From Hymenobacter sp. 5317J-9 (lineage in GTDB: Bacteria; Bacteroidota; Bacteroidia; Cytophagales; Hymenobacteraceae), in assembly GCF_022921075.1 (NCBI RefSeq), contig NZ_CP095050.1:1736001-1800000 (forward strand): a DNA stretch of 64,000 bases, written 5' to 3'. The translations under genes and the position numbers were made by a program. The notes beneath the pieces are model-generated. The model did not search any database. It saw nothing but the letters and a program-made list of their open reading frames with translations, and was not told the DNA's origin. This document shows positions 17,754-26,300 of this stretch, one piece after another (position 1 is the first letter of the stretch; the number at the start of each line of letters is the position of its first letter).

Positions 17754-19000
17754 TACTGACGAACCGTAGCGGGTGGCGGCAGGCTGCCGGGCACGTAGTC
17801 GACCGGCAGAAATTCCCCGATTTTCTCGAAACCCCAGTACTCGCCGTTGAACACGTCCAATGGGTTTAGCAGCGTGCCGTTGGCCTGGAACTGAGCCTCG
17901 CGGCCCTGCAGCTTGAGGCGCGACACTTCGCGCGGGCCGGCGGGGAAAGCCGGTTTTGGGTAGCCCAGCGGCGACATCGGCCGCTTGTACTGCGGGTCGG
18001 GCGCCTCGCCAAAATAAGCCACCTGCAGCTCGCCGTTGAAGCGCAGAAACGTGCGCTTACCGCCCGGCGACACCCGCCGAATGCTGTCGATGGGCAGCGG
18101 CTGCTGGTTGAGCGTGGCCAGCACCGGCGCCAGCGTGTCCCACTGGTCCAGCGAATCCTGTTCAGCGGCAGTGTATGGGCCATTGGGTTTCGCAGCCATT
18201 AGGGCCGTGCGCTGCTCCTCAGCCCGCACGTAGCGCGGGTTATCAAACACCCGGATTTGCTGGGTGTAAAACCCTTCGGCCTTCAGCCGGTCGTTGTACA
18301 CGCTGCGCAGAAAGTGCATAAACGAGCCCTTGTAGGCCGTAAGGCGGTTGGCCGCCCAAAGCTTGCGCTGGCGCTCGTCTTTGGGCTTCAACTCCTCAAA
18401 CACCGGCTGGCCGTAATAGAACACCGACCGGTCGTTGTCGTTGGAAGAAAACTGCAGGCCGTAGTATTTCAGGCGGTAGCCCAGGGCCTCGTTATCAATT
18501 TGCACAAACTCCTTGGCGTGCGCCGTCAACTCCTTGGTCGAGTCGTCGTAGAGCACCAGCACGTCGTCGGGATTGCTGATGCGGCACTGGGCCGAAAACG
18601 TGCTGCCGCCCAAAAACAACCTGGAGAATTTTGCGTATTCCTCGGGCTTGTTGGCCGCCGGCTTCACCACTACTTCGCCCAGCTGGTTGCCGGTGGCGGC
18701 CAGCTTCAGCGTCACTTCCTGGGCCTCTTTGCCCACGGTGATGTTCTGTTTGGCCAGGCGGTAGCCCACGTAGGAGCCCACCACGTCGTAGGTGCCGGCC
18801 GGCACTTTGGGAAACACGAACGTGCCCTGTTCGGTCGTCGTCACGCCCAGCGTGGTATTAGCCAGAAACACACTGGCAAACGAGAGGGGCTCATTGGTAG
18901 CGGAGTCGCGCACCACGCCGGTGAGTTTGCCCTGCGCCTGCGCGGCAAGAGAAAAGAGCAGGAAAAAGCAGCCTATTGCAAATAAGCGGAAGTATTTCAT
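17753..19000 (-). CDS. carboxypeptidase-like regulatory domain protein (paralogue 1)
   Basis: A 415-aa paralogue of the next gene. The start MKYFRLFAIGCFFLLFSLAA gives a signal peptide ending AQAQ; seven codons of open frame precede it. The Ig-like domain (KLTGVVRDSATNEPLSFASV ... YVGYRLAKQ) is followed by the same C-terminal region: CRISNPDDVLVLYDDSTKEL, ALGYRLKYYGLQFSSND, WAANRLTAYKGSFMHFLRSV and, near the end, EYWGFEKIGEFLPVDY, which is almost the same in the partner ([16 protein letters not shown]). Shared islands in a diverged background suggest a conserved but uncharacterised fold. It starts 32 bp after the ribF stop, so it may be the tail of the ftsX-ribF transcript. Confidence 0.85.
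   Translation of the reverse strand: MKYFRLFAIGCFFLLFSLAAQAQGKLTGVVRDSATNEPLSFASVFLANTTLGVTTTEQGTFVFPKVPAGTYDVVGSYVGYRLAKQNITVGKEAQEVTLKLAATGNQLGEVVVKPAANKPEEYAKFSRLFLGGSTFSAQCRISNPDDVLVLYDDSTKELTAHAKEFVQIDNEALGYRLKYYGLQFSSNDNDRSVFYYGQPVFEELKPKDERQRKLWAANRLTAYKGSFMHFLRSVYNDRLKAEGFYTQQIRVFDNPRYVRAEEQRTALMAAKPNGPYTAAEQDSLDQWDTLAPVLATLNQQPLPIDSIRRVSPGGKRTFLRFNGELQVAYFGEAPDPQYKRPMSPLGYPKPAFPAGPREVSRLKLQGREAQFQANGTLLNPLDVFNGEYWGFEKIGEFLPVDYVPGSLPPPATVRQ
18745..18808. repeat. 64-bp block identical to 17501-17564
   Basis: Partner of the direct repeat at 17501-17564; see that entry. Confidence 0.9.
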
Positions 19001-19032
19001 AATGAATAAGGTGGAATACAATAAGCAGAAAG

Positions 19033-19980
19033 CTACGCCAGCGCCGCCCGCGTGGCCTGCGCATCCAACGCCAATTGCGCCGTTAGCGCGTCCAGGCCGT
19101 CGTATTTTTCTTCGCCGCGCAGCCAGGCCACAAACTCCAGCGTCAGCAGCTGGTCGTATAAGTTGCCGCTGAAGTCGAGCAGGTTTACTTCAATGGTCTG
19201 TTCCAAATCCTTGCCAATTGTGGGCCGCACCCCAATGGCCAGCATGGCTTGGTGCCGCGTGCCCGCCGCCGTGACGGCCCACACGGCGTAAATGCCGCGG
19301 GCCGGCACCAGCTTCAGCGGCTCCGTAATGGCCAGGTTAGCAGTGGGGTATCCTATCGTGCGGCCCAATTTCTGCCCGTGCACCACCACGCCCGTGAGCG
19401 GGTACTGGTAGCCGAGGTAGCGGTTGGCGGTGGCCACGTCGCCCTGCCGCAGCGCCTGCCGGATGCGGGTGCTGCTCACGCCCACGGCGTCCACATCTTC
19501 GCGCGGAATTTCCTCCACGGTCAGGCCGTAGCGGTCGGCGTTCTGGCTGAGGTAGTCGAAGCCCCCTTCCCGGTTTTTGCCGAAGCGGTGGTCGTAGCCG
19601 ATGACCAATTGCTTGGTGCCCACCGTGTTTAGCAGCAGGTTTTGGATGTACTCTTCCGAGGTCCACTGCGCAAACTCCCGGGTGAAGGGCACGATGAGGA
19701 GGTAGTCGACGCCGAATTCGGCCAGCTTGGTAATGCGTTCTTCCAGGGTGTTGAGCAGCTGCAACTCCAGCAGCTCGGGGTGGGAGGGTGGTGGGCCCAG
19801 CACCAGCCGCGGGTGCGGCCAGTAGGTAATCACCACCGAAGGCCCGCCGCTGGCCTGCGCCACCTCGCGCAACCGCCCCAAAATGCGCTGGTGCCCCACG
19901 TGGACGCCATCGAAGGTGCCGCTGGTGACGACGGCATTGCCAAGAAACGGAAACTGGGCCGGGTCGCGGATGACGTGCAT
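19033..19980 (-). CDS. ribF: bifunctional riboflavin kinase / FAD synthetase
   Basis: Makes FMN from riboflavin and FAD from FMN. The protein is 315 aa, the usual length. The N-terminal nucleotidyltransferase domain has GTFDGVHVGHQRIL (HxGH-type site) and GYDHRFGKNREGGFDYL; SSTRIRQALRQGDV marks its end. The C-terminal kinase domain has GRTIGYPTANLAI and a late TIEVNLLDFSGNLYDQLLTLEFV. The start at MHVIRDPAQF was chosen because the frame upstream, though open, runs through a repeat and has no protein character. It stands downstream of truB and uppP, a common Bacteroidota order, but separated from truB by a 190-bp repeat-bearing gap with its own likely promoter. Confidence 0.95.
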   Translation of the reverse strand: MHVIRDPAQFPFLGNAVVTSGTFDGVHVGHQRILGRLREVAQASGGPSVVITYWPHPRLVLGPPPSHPELLELQLLNTLEERITKLAEFGVDYLLIVPFTREFAQWTSEEYIQNLLLNTVGTKQLVIGYDHRFGKNREGGFDYLSQNADRYGLTVEEIPREDVDAVGVSSTRIRQALRQGDVATANRYLGYQYPLTGVVVHGQKLGRTIGYPTANLAITEPLKLVPARGIYAVWAVTAAGTRHQAMLAIGVRPTIGKDLEQTIEVNLLDFSGNLYDQLLTLEFVAWLRGEEKYDGLDALTAQLALDAQATRAALA

Positions 19981-20023
19981 TGAAGGCGCCGGAAGTGCGA
20001 ATAAGTGAAGTGAAACAGCGCCA

Positions 20024-20031
20024 CGAAGGTA
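20024..20031 (-). promoter_or_regulatory. possible -7 promoter element for ribF
   Basis: Reads TACCTTCG on the minus strand, one base from TAnnTTTG, 43 bp before the ribF start. A short untranslated leader would result. Confidence 0.4.
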
Positions 20032-20052
20032 ACGGACGTTGAAGCGAACGCC

Positions 20053-20174
20053 GTAGAGACGCAATATTTTGCGTCTTGTCGTTGAACGGCTAGCGTGGGA
20101 ACAATGCCCGAACGAAACCCCAACGGCGCGTTTCCGCTCGTTCGACAAGGAGACGCAACATATTGCGTCTCTAC
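20053..20174. repeat. inverted repeat between truB and ribF
   Basis: Arms of about 23 bp (20053-20075 and 20152-20174) that are near-complementary, each itself partly palindromic around GACGCAAnATnTTGCGTC. The right arm covers the truB stop codon. Intergenic element, possibly a transcript-end structure. Confidence 0.75.
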
Positions 20175-21013
20175 TCGGTCGGCTCGTCGGGGGCTGCCGC
20201 GGCGGCCGTGGGTTGGTGCTCCTTGGCCGCCAGCGCATCGGCCTGCAGGGCGGCAAAATATTGTAAGCCAGCGCGGTTGGGCGCCGTGCCGGGCCGTTCG
20301 CGGCGCGGGCGGCCTTCCTCCTCGGGCCGCGGCGGGCGTAGTGCCTGGATGGCTTCCAGCGTGAAGGCGTCCTCGACCCGGTACCCGCCGATGCGGGTGC
20401 GCACCAAGCGCGTAAGGTGAGCGCCGCAGCCCAGCGCCAGGCCAAAGTCGCGCGCCAGGCTGCGCACGTAGGTGCCTTTGGAGCACACGATGCGGAAATC
20501 AACCTCGGGCAAGGCTATGCGCGTCAGCTCGAAGGCTTTGATTTCGACAGTTTTCGACTTGATTTCGGCTTCCAAGCCCTGGCGGGCAATTTCGTAGGCC
20601 CGCTTGCCGTCAATTTTGACGGCCGAAAACAGCGGCGGAGTTTGCTGGATAGAGCCGAGAAAAGGCGTCACGGCTTCCCGAATCTGCTCCTCGGTGAGGT
20701 GCGCGTAGGGGCGGGCCATGTCAACGGCCGTTTCCAGGTCGAAGCTGGGCGTGGTCTCGCCCAGGCGGAAGGTGCCGGTGTATTCCTTTTCCTGGGCCTG
20801 AATAAGGTCGATTTCCTTGGTTTTCTTGCCCGTGCAGAGGATGAGCAGGCCAGTGGCTAAAGGGTCGAGGGTGCCGGCGTGGCCGATTTTCTTGATGCGC
20901 AGGGTGTTTTTCACCTTGCGCACCACGTCGAACGAGGTCCACGTCAGGGGCTTGTCGAGAAGCAGGACTTCGCCCGTTTCAAAGTCGAAATCGGCCAGGC
21001 TTTTGGTACTCAT
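20171..21013 (-). CDS. truB: tRNA pseudouridine(55) synthase
   Basis: Isomerises U55 in the T-loop of tRNAs. The protein is 280 aa. The N-terminal core has [20 protein letters not shown] and the catalytic aspartate in [17 protein letters not shown] (Asp50). [20 protein letters not shown] and the later [17 protein letters not shown] are standard. After about residue 240 comes a non-conserved Arg/Pro/Ala-rich tail ([17 protein letters not shown]...). The start overlaps the uppP stop (ATGA), which decides it over the much longer open frame. The last codons are encoded by a repeat arm. Confidence 0.95.
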   Translation of the reverse strand: MSTKSLADFDFETGEVLLLDKPLTWTSFDVVRKVKNTLRIKKIGHAGTLDPLATGLLILCTGKKTKEIDLIQAQEKEYTGTFRLGETTPSFDLETAVDMARPYAHLTEEQIREAVTPFLGSIQQTPPLFSAVKIDGKRAYEIARQGLEAEIKSKTVEIKAFELTRIALPEVDFRIVCSKGTYVRSLARDFGLALGCGAHLTRLVRTRIGGYRVEDAFTLEAIQALRPPRPEEEGRPRRERPGTAPNRAGLQYFAALQADALAAKEHQPTAAAAAPDEPTE

Positions 21014-21840
21014 AGCACGTTCAGGGGAAGGTTCAGGGCCAGCATAATCAACAAGATGCCGCCCGCAATGATGCGGTAGATGCCAAAGGCCCGGAAGCCG
21101 TAGCGGGCCACAAAGCCCACAAACAGCCGAATGGCCAGCAGCGCCACCACAAACGCCACCACATTGCCCAGGGCCAGCATCTTCAGCTCGGTGCCCGAAA
21201 ACAGGTGCGCCACGTCGATGCCCTGCGCCTTGGCCTCCTTGTAGTAGTCGTACACGTCCTTCACGGCCGCCGCGGCCATGGTGGGCATGGCCAGGAAAAA
21301 CGCAAACTCGGCCGCCGCCCGGCGCGTGAGCTTCTGGGTGAGGCCGCCGATGATGGTGGCCGCCGAGCGGCTGGTGCCCGGCACCACCGCCAGGCATTGG
21401 AACAAGCCAATCATCAGGGCTTCCTTGAAGCTGGGGTTCGTGACGGGGTGGCCGCCCTCCTTGGGGTCTTCCTGCGGAAACCAGCGGTCGATGAACAGCA
21501 GCACCACGCCGCCAATGACAAGCATCACGGCCACCGTCGTTACCGATTCCAGCAACGCGTCGATGTGTTTTTTGAACAGCAGGCCCACCAGCACAATGGG
21601 CAGAAACGCCACCAACAGCTTCAGATAGAAATCGATGCTTTGGAAAAAGCGCTTCCAATACACCACAAACACCGACAGAATAGCCCCCAGCTGAATGACC
21701 ACCAGATACAGCTTGAAAAACGGCGTGGCCGGAATGCCGAGCAGCGCCGAAGCAATAATCATGTGCCCGGTGCTGGACACGGGCAAAAACTCAGTCAGGC
21801 CCTCCACAATGGCGAGGAGTAGCGCGTGCCAATAGGTCAT
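21010..21840 (-). CDS. uppP: undecaprenyl-diphosphatase
   Basis: A BacA/UppP integral membrane phosphatase of 276 aa that recycles undecaprenyl diphosphate for peptidoglycan and O-antigen synthesis. Both signature motifs are present: [19 protein letters not shown] near the N-terminus and [15 protein letters not shown] in the middle. At least seven hydrophobic helices can be counted, ending in [20 protein letters not shown]. It sits in the conserved order ftsX - DUF3098 - uppP - truB and is translationally coupled to truB by a 4-bp overlap. Confidence 0.96.
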   Translation of the reverse strand: MTYWHALLLAIVEGLTEFLPVSSTGHMIIASALLGIPATPFFKLYLVVIQLGAILSVFVVYWKRFFQSIDFYLKLLVAFLPIVLVGLLFKKHIDALLESVTTVAVMLVIGGVVLLFIDRWFPQEDPKEGGHPVTNPSFKEALMIGLFQCLAVVPGTSRSAATIIGGLTQKLTRRAAAEFAFFLAMPTMAAAAVKDVYDYYKEAKAQGIDVAHLFSGTELKMLALGNVVAFVVALLAIRLFVGFVARYGFRAFGIYRIIAGGILLIMLALNLPLNVL

Positions 21841-21850
21841 GTGTTGGTAC

Positions 21851-21916
21851 TTAGTGGTTCATGAGTAGTGGTTAATGGCCGCATAAAACACTCGCCATTA
21901 GCCACTAATCATTGCA
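21851..21916. repeat. short palindromic element between uppP and the DUF3098 gene
   Basis: Arms at about 21867-21879 and 21894-21906, one mismatch in 13, with further partial copies of the word TAGTGGTT on the left. The right arm encodes the last codons of the DUF3098 protein. Confidence 0.6.
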
Positions 21917-22242
21917 TTACAGGCGCTTGTAAGCCGGTGACGCAGGGGCAGCAGGCGTGGTGCCGGTTTCGGGGCAAAGGCGGGCACCGAGGTGGGAGCG
22001 GGCGGCGTGGAGGCCACCACCAGCGTTTTGTCGCGCACCAGAATGGCGGCAAACTCGATACCGAAGCCAGCCACGAGCAGCAGCGGCCCCAGCGTGATGC
22101 CGACAAAGTCCTCGCCGTAGTTTTCCTTGTCGCCAAACATCATGGTGATGAAGCCGGCGGCCAGCACGGCCAGGCCAATCCACATCAGGCGGTAGTTGCG
22201 GGGCCCGAAGGCGAAGTGCGGAGCGGGTTTGGTGGGTTGCAT
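21898..22242 (-). CDS. DUF3098 domain-containing membrane protein
   Basis: A 114-aa protein with two membrane helices (NYRLMWIGLAVLAAGFITMM and GITLGPLLLVAGFGIEFAAI) and a conserved start HFAFGPRNYRLMWIG. This is DUF3098, a Bacteroidota family usually found, as here, between ftsX and uppP; its role is unknown but the location points to cell envelope growth or division. The C-terminal 40 residues (VASTPPAPTSVPAFAPKPAP...) are not conserved, and the very end is encoded by a repeat arm, so the frame may have been lengthened by repeat insertion. Confidence 0.88.
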   Translation of the reverse strand: MQPTKPAPHFAFGPRNYRLMWIGLAVLAAGFITMMFGDKENYGEDFVGITLGPLLLVAGFGIEFAAILVRDKTLVVASTPPAPTSVPAFAPKPAPRLLPLRHRLTSACNAMISG

Positions 22243-22254
22243 CGTTTCAGTGAG

Positions 22255-22336
22255 CAGTTAACAGTGGACAGTTAACAGTAAGTAGCAGAAAAAGAAGAGG
22301 GCATTAGCTCACTATTAACTGCTAACTGTTAACTGA
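22255..22336. repeat. palindrome built from CAGTTAACAGT-type words, ftsX 3' end
   Basis: Left arm 22255-22282 and right arm 22308-22336 are imperfect reverse complements; each arm is itself a tandem of CAGTTAACAGT-like words. It lies just after the ftsX stop on the minus strand and could fold into a long hairpin that ends or protects the transcript. Confidence 0.75.
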
Positions 22337-22338
22337 TT

Positions 22339-23223
22339 TTAATACAGGTCGTCGAGCGACATGCTGAGGTATTTGTGCACGGCGCGGGCCGAGCTGAAAA
22401 AGCCGATGACCACGCCCAGGCCAATGACGCCCAGCAGCAACAGGCCCAGGTTCACGTCGTCGCGCAGCAAGCGCAGCTCAGTCACCGACAGGTAGGCGTA
22501 TTGCAGCAACGCAATGAGAATGAGCGCAGCCAGCACGCCGCTGGCCAGGCCCTGCCAGGTAGCGCGCCGCAAGAACGGCTGCTGGATAAAGAGGCGTGTG
22601 GCGCCCACCAGTTGCATGGACCGGATGAGAAACCGTTGCGAAAACAGCGCCAGCTTGATGGTATTGTTAATCAGAATAACCACCACCAGCACCAGCACCG
22701 CCGCAAAGCCCAGCAGCACCAGGCTGATGCGGGTCAGGTTGTTGTTGATGCTGGCAAACAAGTCCTGCGGGTACTGCACCTCAAACACGCCGCGCTGGGT
22801 GGCCACGCTGCGCTCCAGCTGGCGCAGGTGCATGGTGTCGGTGTACTCGGGCTTGATTTTGAGAGCGTAGGCGTCGCGCAGCGGGTTGTCGCCGAGGAAC
22901 TGGCGGAAATCCTCGCCGGTGCTTTGCAGCAGCTGGCGGGCGCCTTCTTCCTTGCTCACGAAGCGAATTTGGGGCTTGCCGTCGCGCTCGGCCACCTGGG
23001 GCAGCTGGCCCAGGTCCTGCTGCAGGCGCAGCAGCTCGGTTTCAGGCAGGTCGCGGTCGAGGTACACCTGCACTTCCAGGTTTTCGCGCACCACTTCCGA
23101 GAGCTTGTGCGCGTGCACCAGCAGCAGGCCGAACAGGCCAATCACCACCAGCGCCAGCGTGATGCTGAACACCACGAGCAGGGTGGGGTAGGAGCCTAAT
23201 TTTTTCTTGTGAACTTGAGGCAT
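22339..23223 (-). CDS. ftsX: cell division protein, permease-like FtsX
   Basis: Membrane partner of the ATPase FtsE; in many bacteria FtsEX drives peptidoglycan hydrolases at the division site. The protein is 294 aa from MPQVHKKKLGSYP, with TM1 at about 13-35 (LLVVFSITLALVVIGLFGLL), a periplasmic domain of about 130 aa (EVQVYLDRDLPETELLRLQ, FVSKEEGARQL, NPLRDAYALKIKPEYTDTM) and three C-terminal helices with the cytosolic coupling region QRFLIRSMQLVGATRLFIQQ. It ends in YLSMSLDDLY. ftsE is not adjacent, as is usual in Bacteroidota. The nine-codon-longer start is rejected: it would overlap the likely promoter. Confidence 0.93.
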   Translation of the reverse strand: MPQVHKKKLGSYPTLLVVFSITLALVVIGLFGLLLVHAHKLSEVVRENLEVQVYLDRDLPETELLRLQQDLGQLPQVAERDGKPQIRFVSKEEGARQLLQSTGEDFRQFLGDNPLRDAYALKIKPEYTDTMHLRQLERSVATQRGVFEVQYPQDLFASINNNLTRISLVLLGFAAVLVLVVVILINNTIKLALFSQRFLIRSMQLVGATRLFIQQPFLRRATWQGLASGVLAALILIALLQYAYLSVTELRLLRDDVNLGLLLLGVIGLGVVIGFFSSARAVHKYLSMSLDDLY

Positions 23224-23230
23224 GGAAAAA

Positions 23231-23238
23231 CAAAGGTA
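23231..23238 (-). promoter_or_regulatory. -7 promoter element for ftsX
   Basis: A perfect TACCTTTG on the minus strand ends only 7 bp before the ftsX ATG, so the transcript would be leaderless or nearly so if this is used. Confidence 0.45.
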
Positions 23239-23308
23239 GAAAGCCACCAGCCGCCATACGCAAGCCCGGGCGGGATGAAGAAGAAAATTGCGCTTTTACC
23301 GGCGTCGG

Positions 23309-26300
23309 CTACAGGTTGGTGCGCGGGTCTTCGTCCACGTTCAGCACTTCTTTGCCTTCGCGGGCACGCTGGGTGCGTCGCTCGGTCTTTTTCGGGTTTT
23401 TTCGGGTAAACAGTTCGCTGAACGTGTTGAACTGCTCGGTGTGCAGCAGCGACAGGCCCGCCCGCGGTTGGTTGATGGTTTCGAGGTCGCGCGGGGTGGT
23501 TTCGTAGCGCAGCTTGGTGCGGAACTTGCCGTCGGGGCGCAGGTAGTATTCCAGGCTGAGGTCGCCGAGCAGCGAGGCCTGGCCGGCGGTGTTGCTGCCG
23601 GTGTTGGGCAGGCCCACGATGTTGGCGTTGCTGGTGAAGCCGCCCTCCCGGGTCACGCGCAGGCGGCCGTTAAGGAAAGAGTAGCTCAGGCGCACCTGCA
23701 GGGCCTGCAGCTGCTCGGCCGTGATGCCGTTGATGTTGAAATCGATTTCCAAGTTCTGGTCAATCTGCGAAGTGAGCAGGCCCAGCTGCGTGCTCAGCAC
23801 CTGCCCCAGGCTGTTGAACACGGTGTTGTCCTGCCCGCGAAACGAGATGGTGCTGCCCAGCGACGACCCCAGCGGCGACAGCTGCTTGAACACCAGCAAG
23901 CTGAATACCTGGCGGTTGAGCTCCTGCTCGTCGTTGCGCAGCAAAGTCACGAAGTTGGTGAGCAGGGCCTGCAGCGCGCCCGGCGCGTCGTTGAATTCCA
24001 TGTTGAGCTTGATGGCCGGCAGCAGCAGCGGGCCGTTCAGGTTCATCACGGCCGTCACGGGCACCACGGCTGAGCCGCCCTGCTGGGCGTTGCCAATCAC
24101 GGGGGCCAGTGAGGTGCGCTGCGTGTAGGTGGCGGTGATGTTCATTTCGCCGGCCAGCGGGTCGCCGTTCCAGGAGATGATGCCGCCGGGCCGCACCACG
24201 AACTCCTTGTTTACCAAGCCTTGCAGCGTGAAATTGTACGCCCCGCGCACGATTTCAACCTGTCCGAACATGTTGAACTCGCCGCGCGTGTCGATGGCCA
24301 TGCGCAACTGCCCCGCCGCCGAGCCCCGAATGACGTCGCCGGTGCTTTCGTCGAGCAGAATCTCGAGGTAGGCGTCGGGCGTCACGGTCAGGTTCATGTT
24401 CAGCGTGATGCCCGACAGGTCGACCTTGGCTTGCTGGGCCGCCACCAGGTTGGCCTTGCGCAGCTGCGCGGTGTCGCCGGCGGGGTTGTTGTTCACAAAT
24501 TTGATGTAGCTGGCCTTTTCGGCGCTGGCGGCTTTGTCGAAGGGCAGCGAAAGGCGGGTGCCGGCCTCGCTGGTGGCGCGTACCACCACGTTCAGGTCGT
24601 TGGTGGGGCCGGTTACGCGGGCCGTGCCGGTGGCGTAGGCCGTGCCGAAGTACAGGTCGTTGTCCTTGCGCGTGGTGTTGAGTACCTGCATCTTGCGGAA
24701 GTTGGCCGCAATGTCGAGGCTCATGTCCTTGAAGCCGTGGTGGCTCACCACGCCGTCCACGGTGCCGGTATTGCCCAGCGCGTCGCGCAGCTTGATGTTG
24801 CGGAAGCTGATGCTGGTGGTGGTGAAGGAAATGCGGTCGGCGAAGGTGTAGGTGGTGCCCAGGTAGCCGAAGGTGAAGCGGCCGTTGCTCACGTCCACGG
24901 CCCCCAGCAGGTTGGGCGAGTCAAACAGGCCGGTGAGGCGCAGCTCGCCGCGGCCCGTGCCGCCCAGGTTTTTCATGATGGAGCCGAGGAAGGGCTGCGC
25001 CAGCACGATGGGCGCGTCATTGAGCGTGCCGGTGAGGTTGAACTGGTTTTTGTCGTCGCGCGGGGCGATGTCGCCCAGCACGGTGAGCACCGACTGCCCG
25101 GCGCGGGCCACGTCCAGGTTCACGCGCAGCTTGCTGGCCGTGTTGTCCCAGTCGCTGCGGCCGGCCACCTGCCCAATGAGCGTGCCGTCGTAGGTCAGCG
25201 AGTCCACGCCCAGCGTGCTGCTGATGGTGAGCGGGCCGTACACGCCGCTCACGGTGCCCTGGGCGTTCACGCGGCCGCCCAGCCGCTGCCCGGTGAGGGT
25301 GTTCAGGGTGGCCAGCTCAAAGTCCTTCACCTGCAGTTGCAGGGGCGGCTTGTCGGCTTGGGGCGAAATGAAACCCTGTGCGCCCACAAACTGCTCGCCA
25401 TTGCTGAAGGTCAGGTTCTTCACGTCGTACTCGCGGCCGTAGTCCGATATCGTAACCGAGTTGCTTTCCGCAATTGTCCAGTCCTTATCGAGCAGGTGAA
25501 TGGCTGACTGGCGGAAAATCACCTCCACCGCCCGCGGCAAAAAGCCCATCGAGCCGTTGATGGTGGCCTTGTTGGTTGTGCCCGTCTGGGCCAGCGAGGT
25601 CGAAAAGTTAATGCGCTGCTGGTCCCACACGCCTTCCACGATGAACTTCTCGGTCTTGCCCAGGCCCGGCAGCACCTGCCGGTCACTGGTCACGCTGGCC
25701 TGGGCCAGAATGTCGGCCTTGTAGGGCAGCTTCGAGGTCAGGAAGTCGAAGTCGTCGTTCACGGTTTGTACCGGACCGTAACTCAGGCTGTCCAGGTGCC
25801 CGCCCAGCTGGAAAATCGACGTTTCGCCGTTGCGGAACGAGCCGTCGATGCGGCTGCCGTTGGCCACCCGCAGCTCGGGCACAAACAGCGCCAGCACGGG
25901 CGTAGGCTTTTTCAGGTTCAACTTCAAATCAATCTGATACACCGGCTGCTGGCGCTGGCGCTTGCGGCGGTAGTAGTCGGCCGTGGCCGCGGCGTTGCTC
26001 TCGAAGTTGAGGCGGTATTCGGTCAGCAGCGTTTGCACGTCGCGCACCACGTCGGACGTGTTGAAGGCGCCGGCCACGCTGGCGTCCACGGCTTCGGAGC
26101 GCAGCGTCACGCGGCGCTGGTTCAGGCGGTTGCGGGTGCTCACCACGTCCAGCGTGTCGAGGCGCAGCTGCCGCTTGCCCATGGCGAAGCGCGACTTGCG
26201 CAGGTAGGCGTAGCCGATTAGCGAGTCGAGCTGCACGCCCTTAAATTTCACGTCGGCCGTGGTCGACACCACCAGCGGTTGGTTCAGCAGTCCCAGGGCG

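Noticed and set aside
19981-20502. N-terminal extension of RibF in the open frame
   Set aside because: The stretch runs through the inverted repeat and the end of truB and is Arg/Ala/Pro-rich noise.
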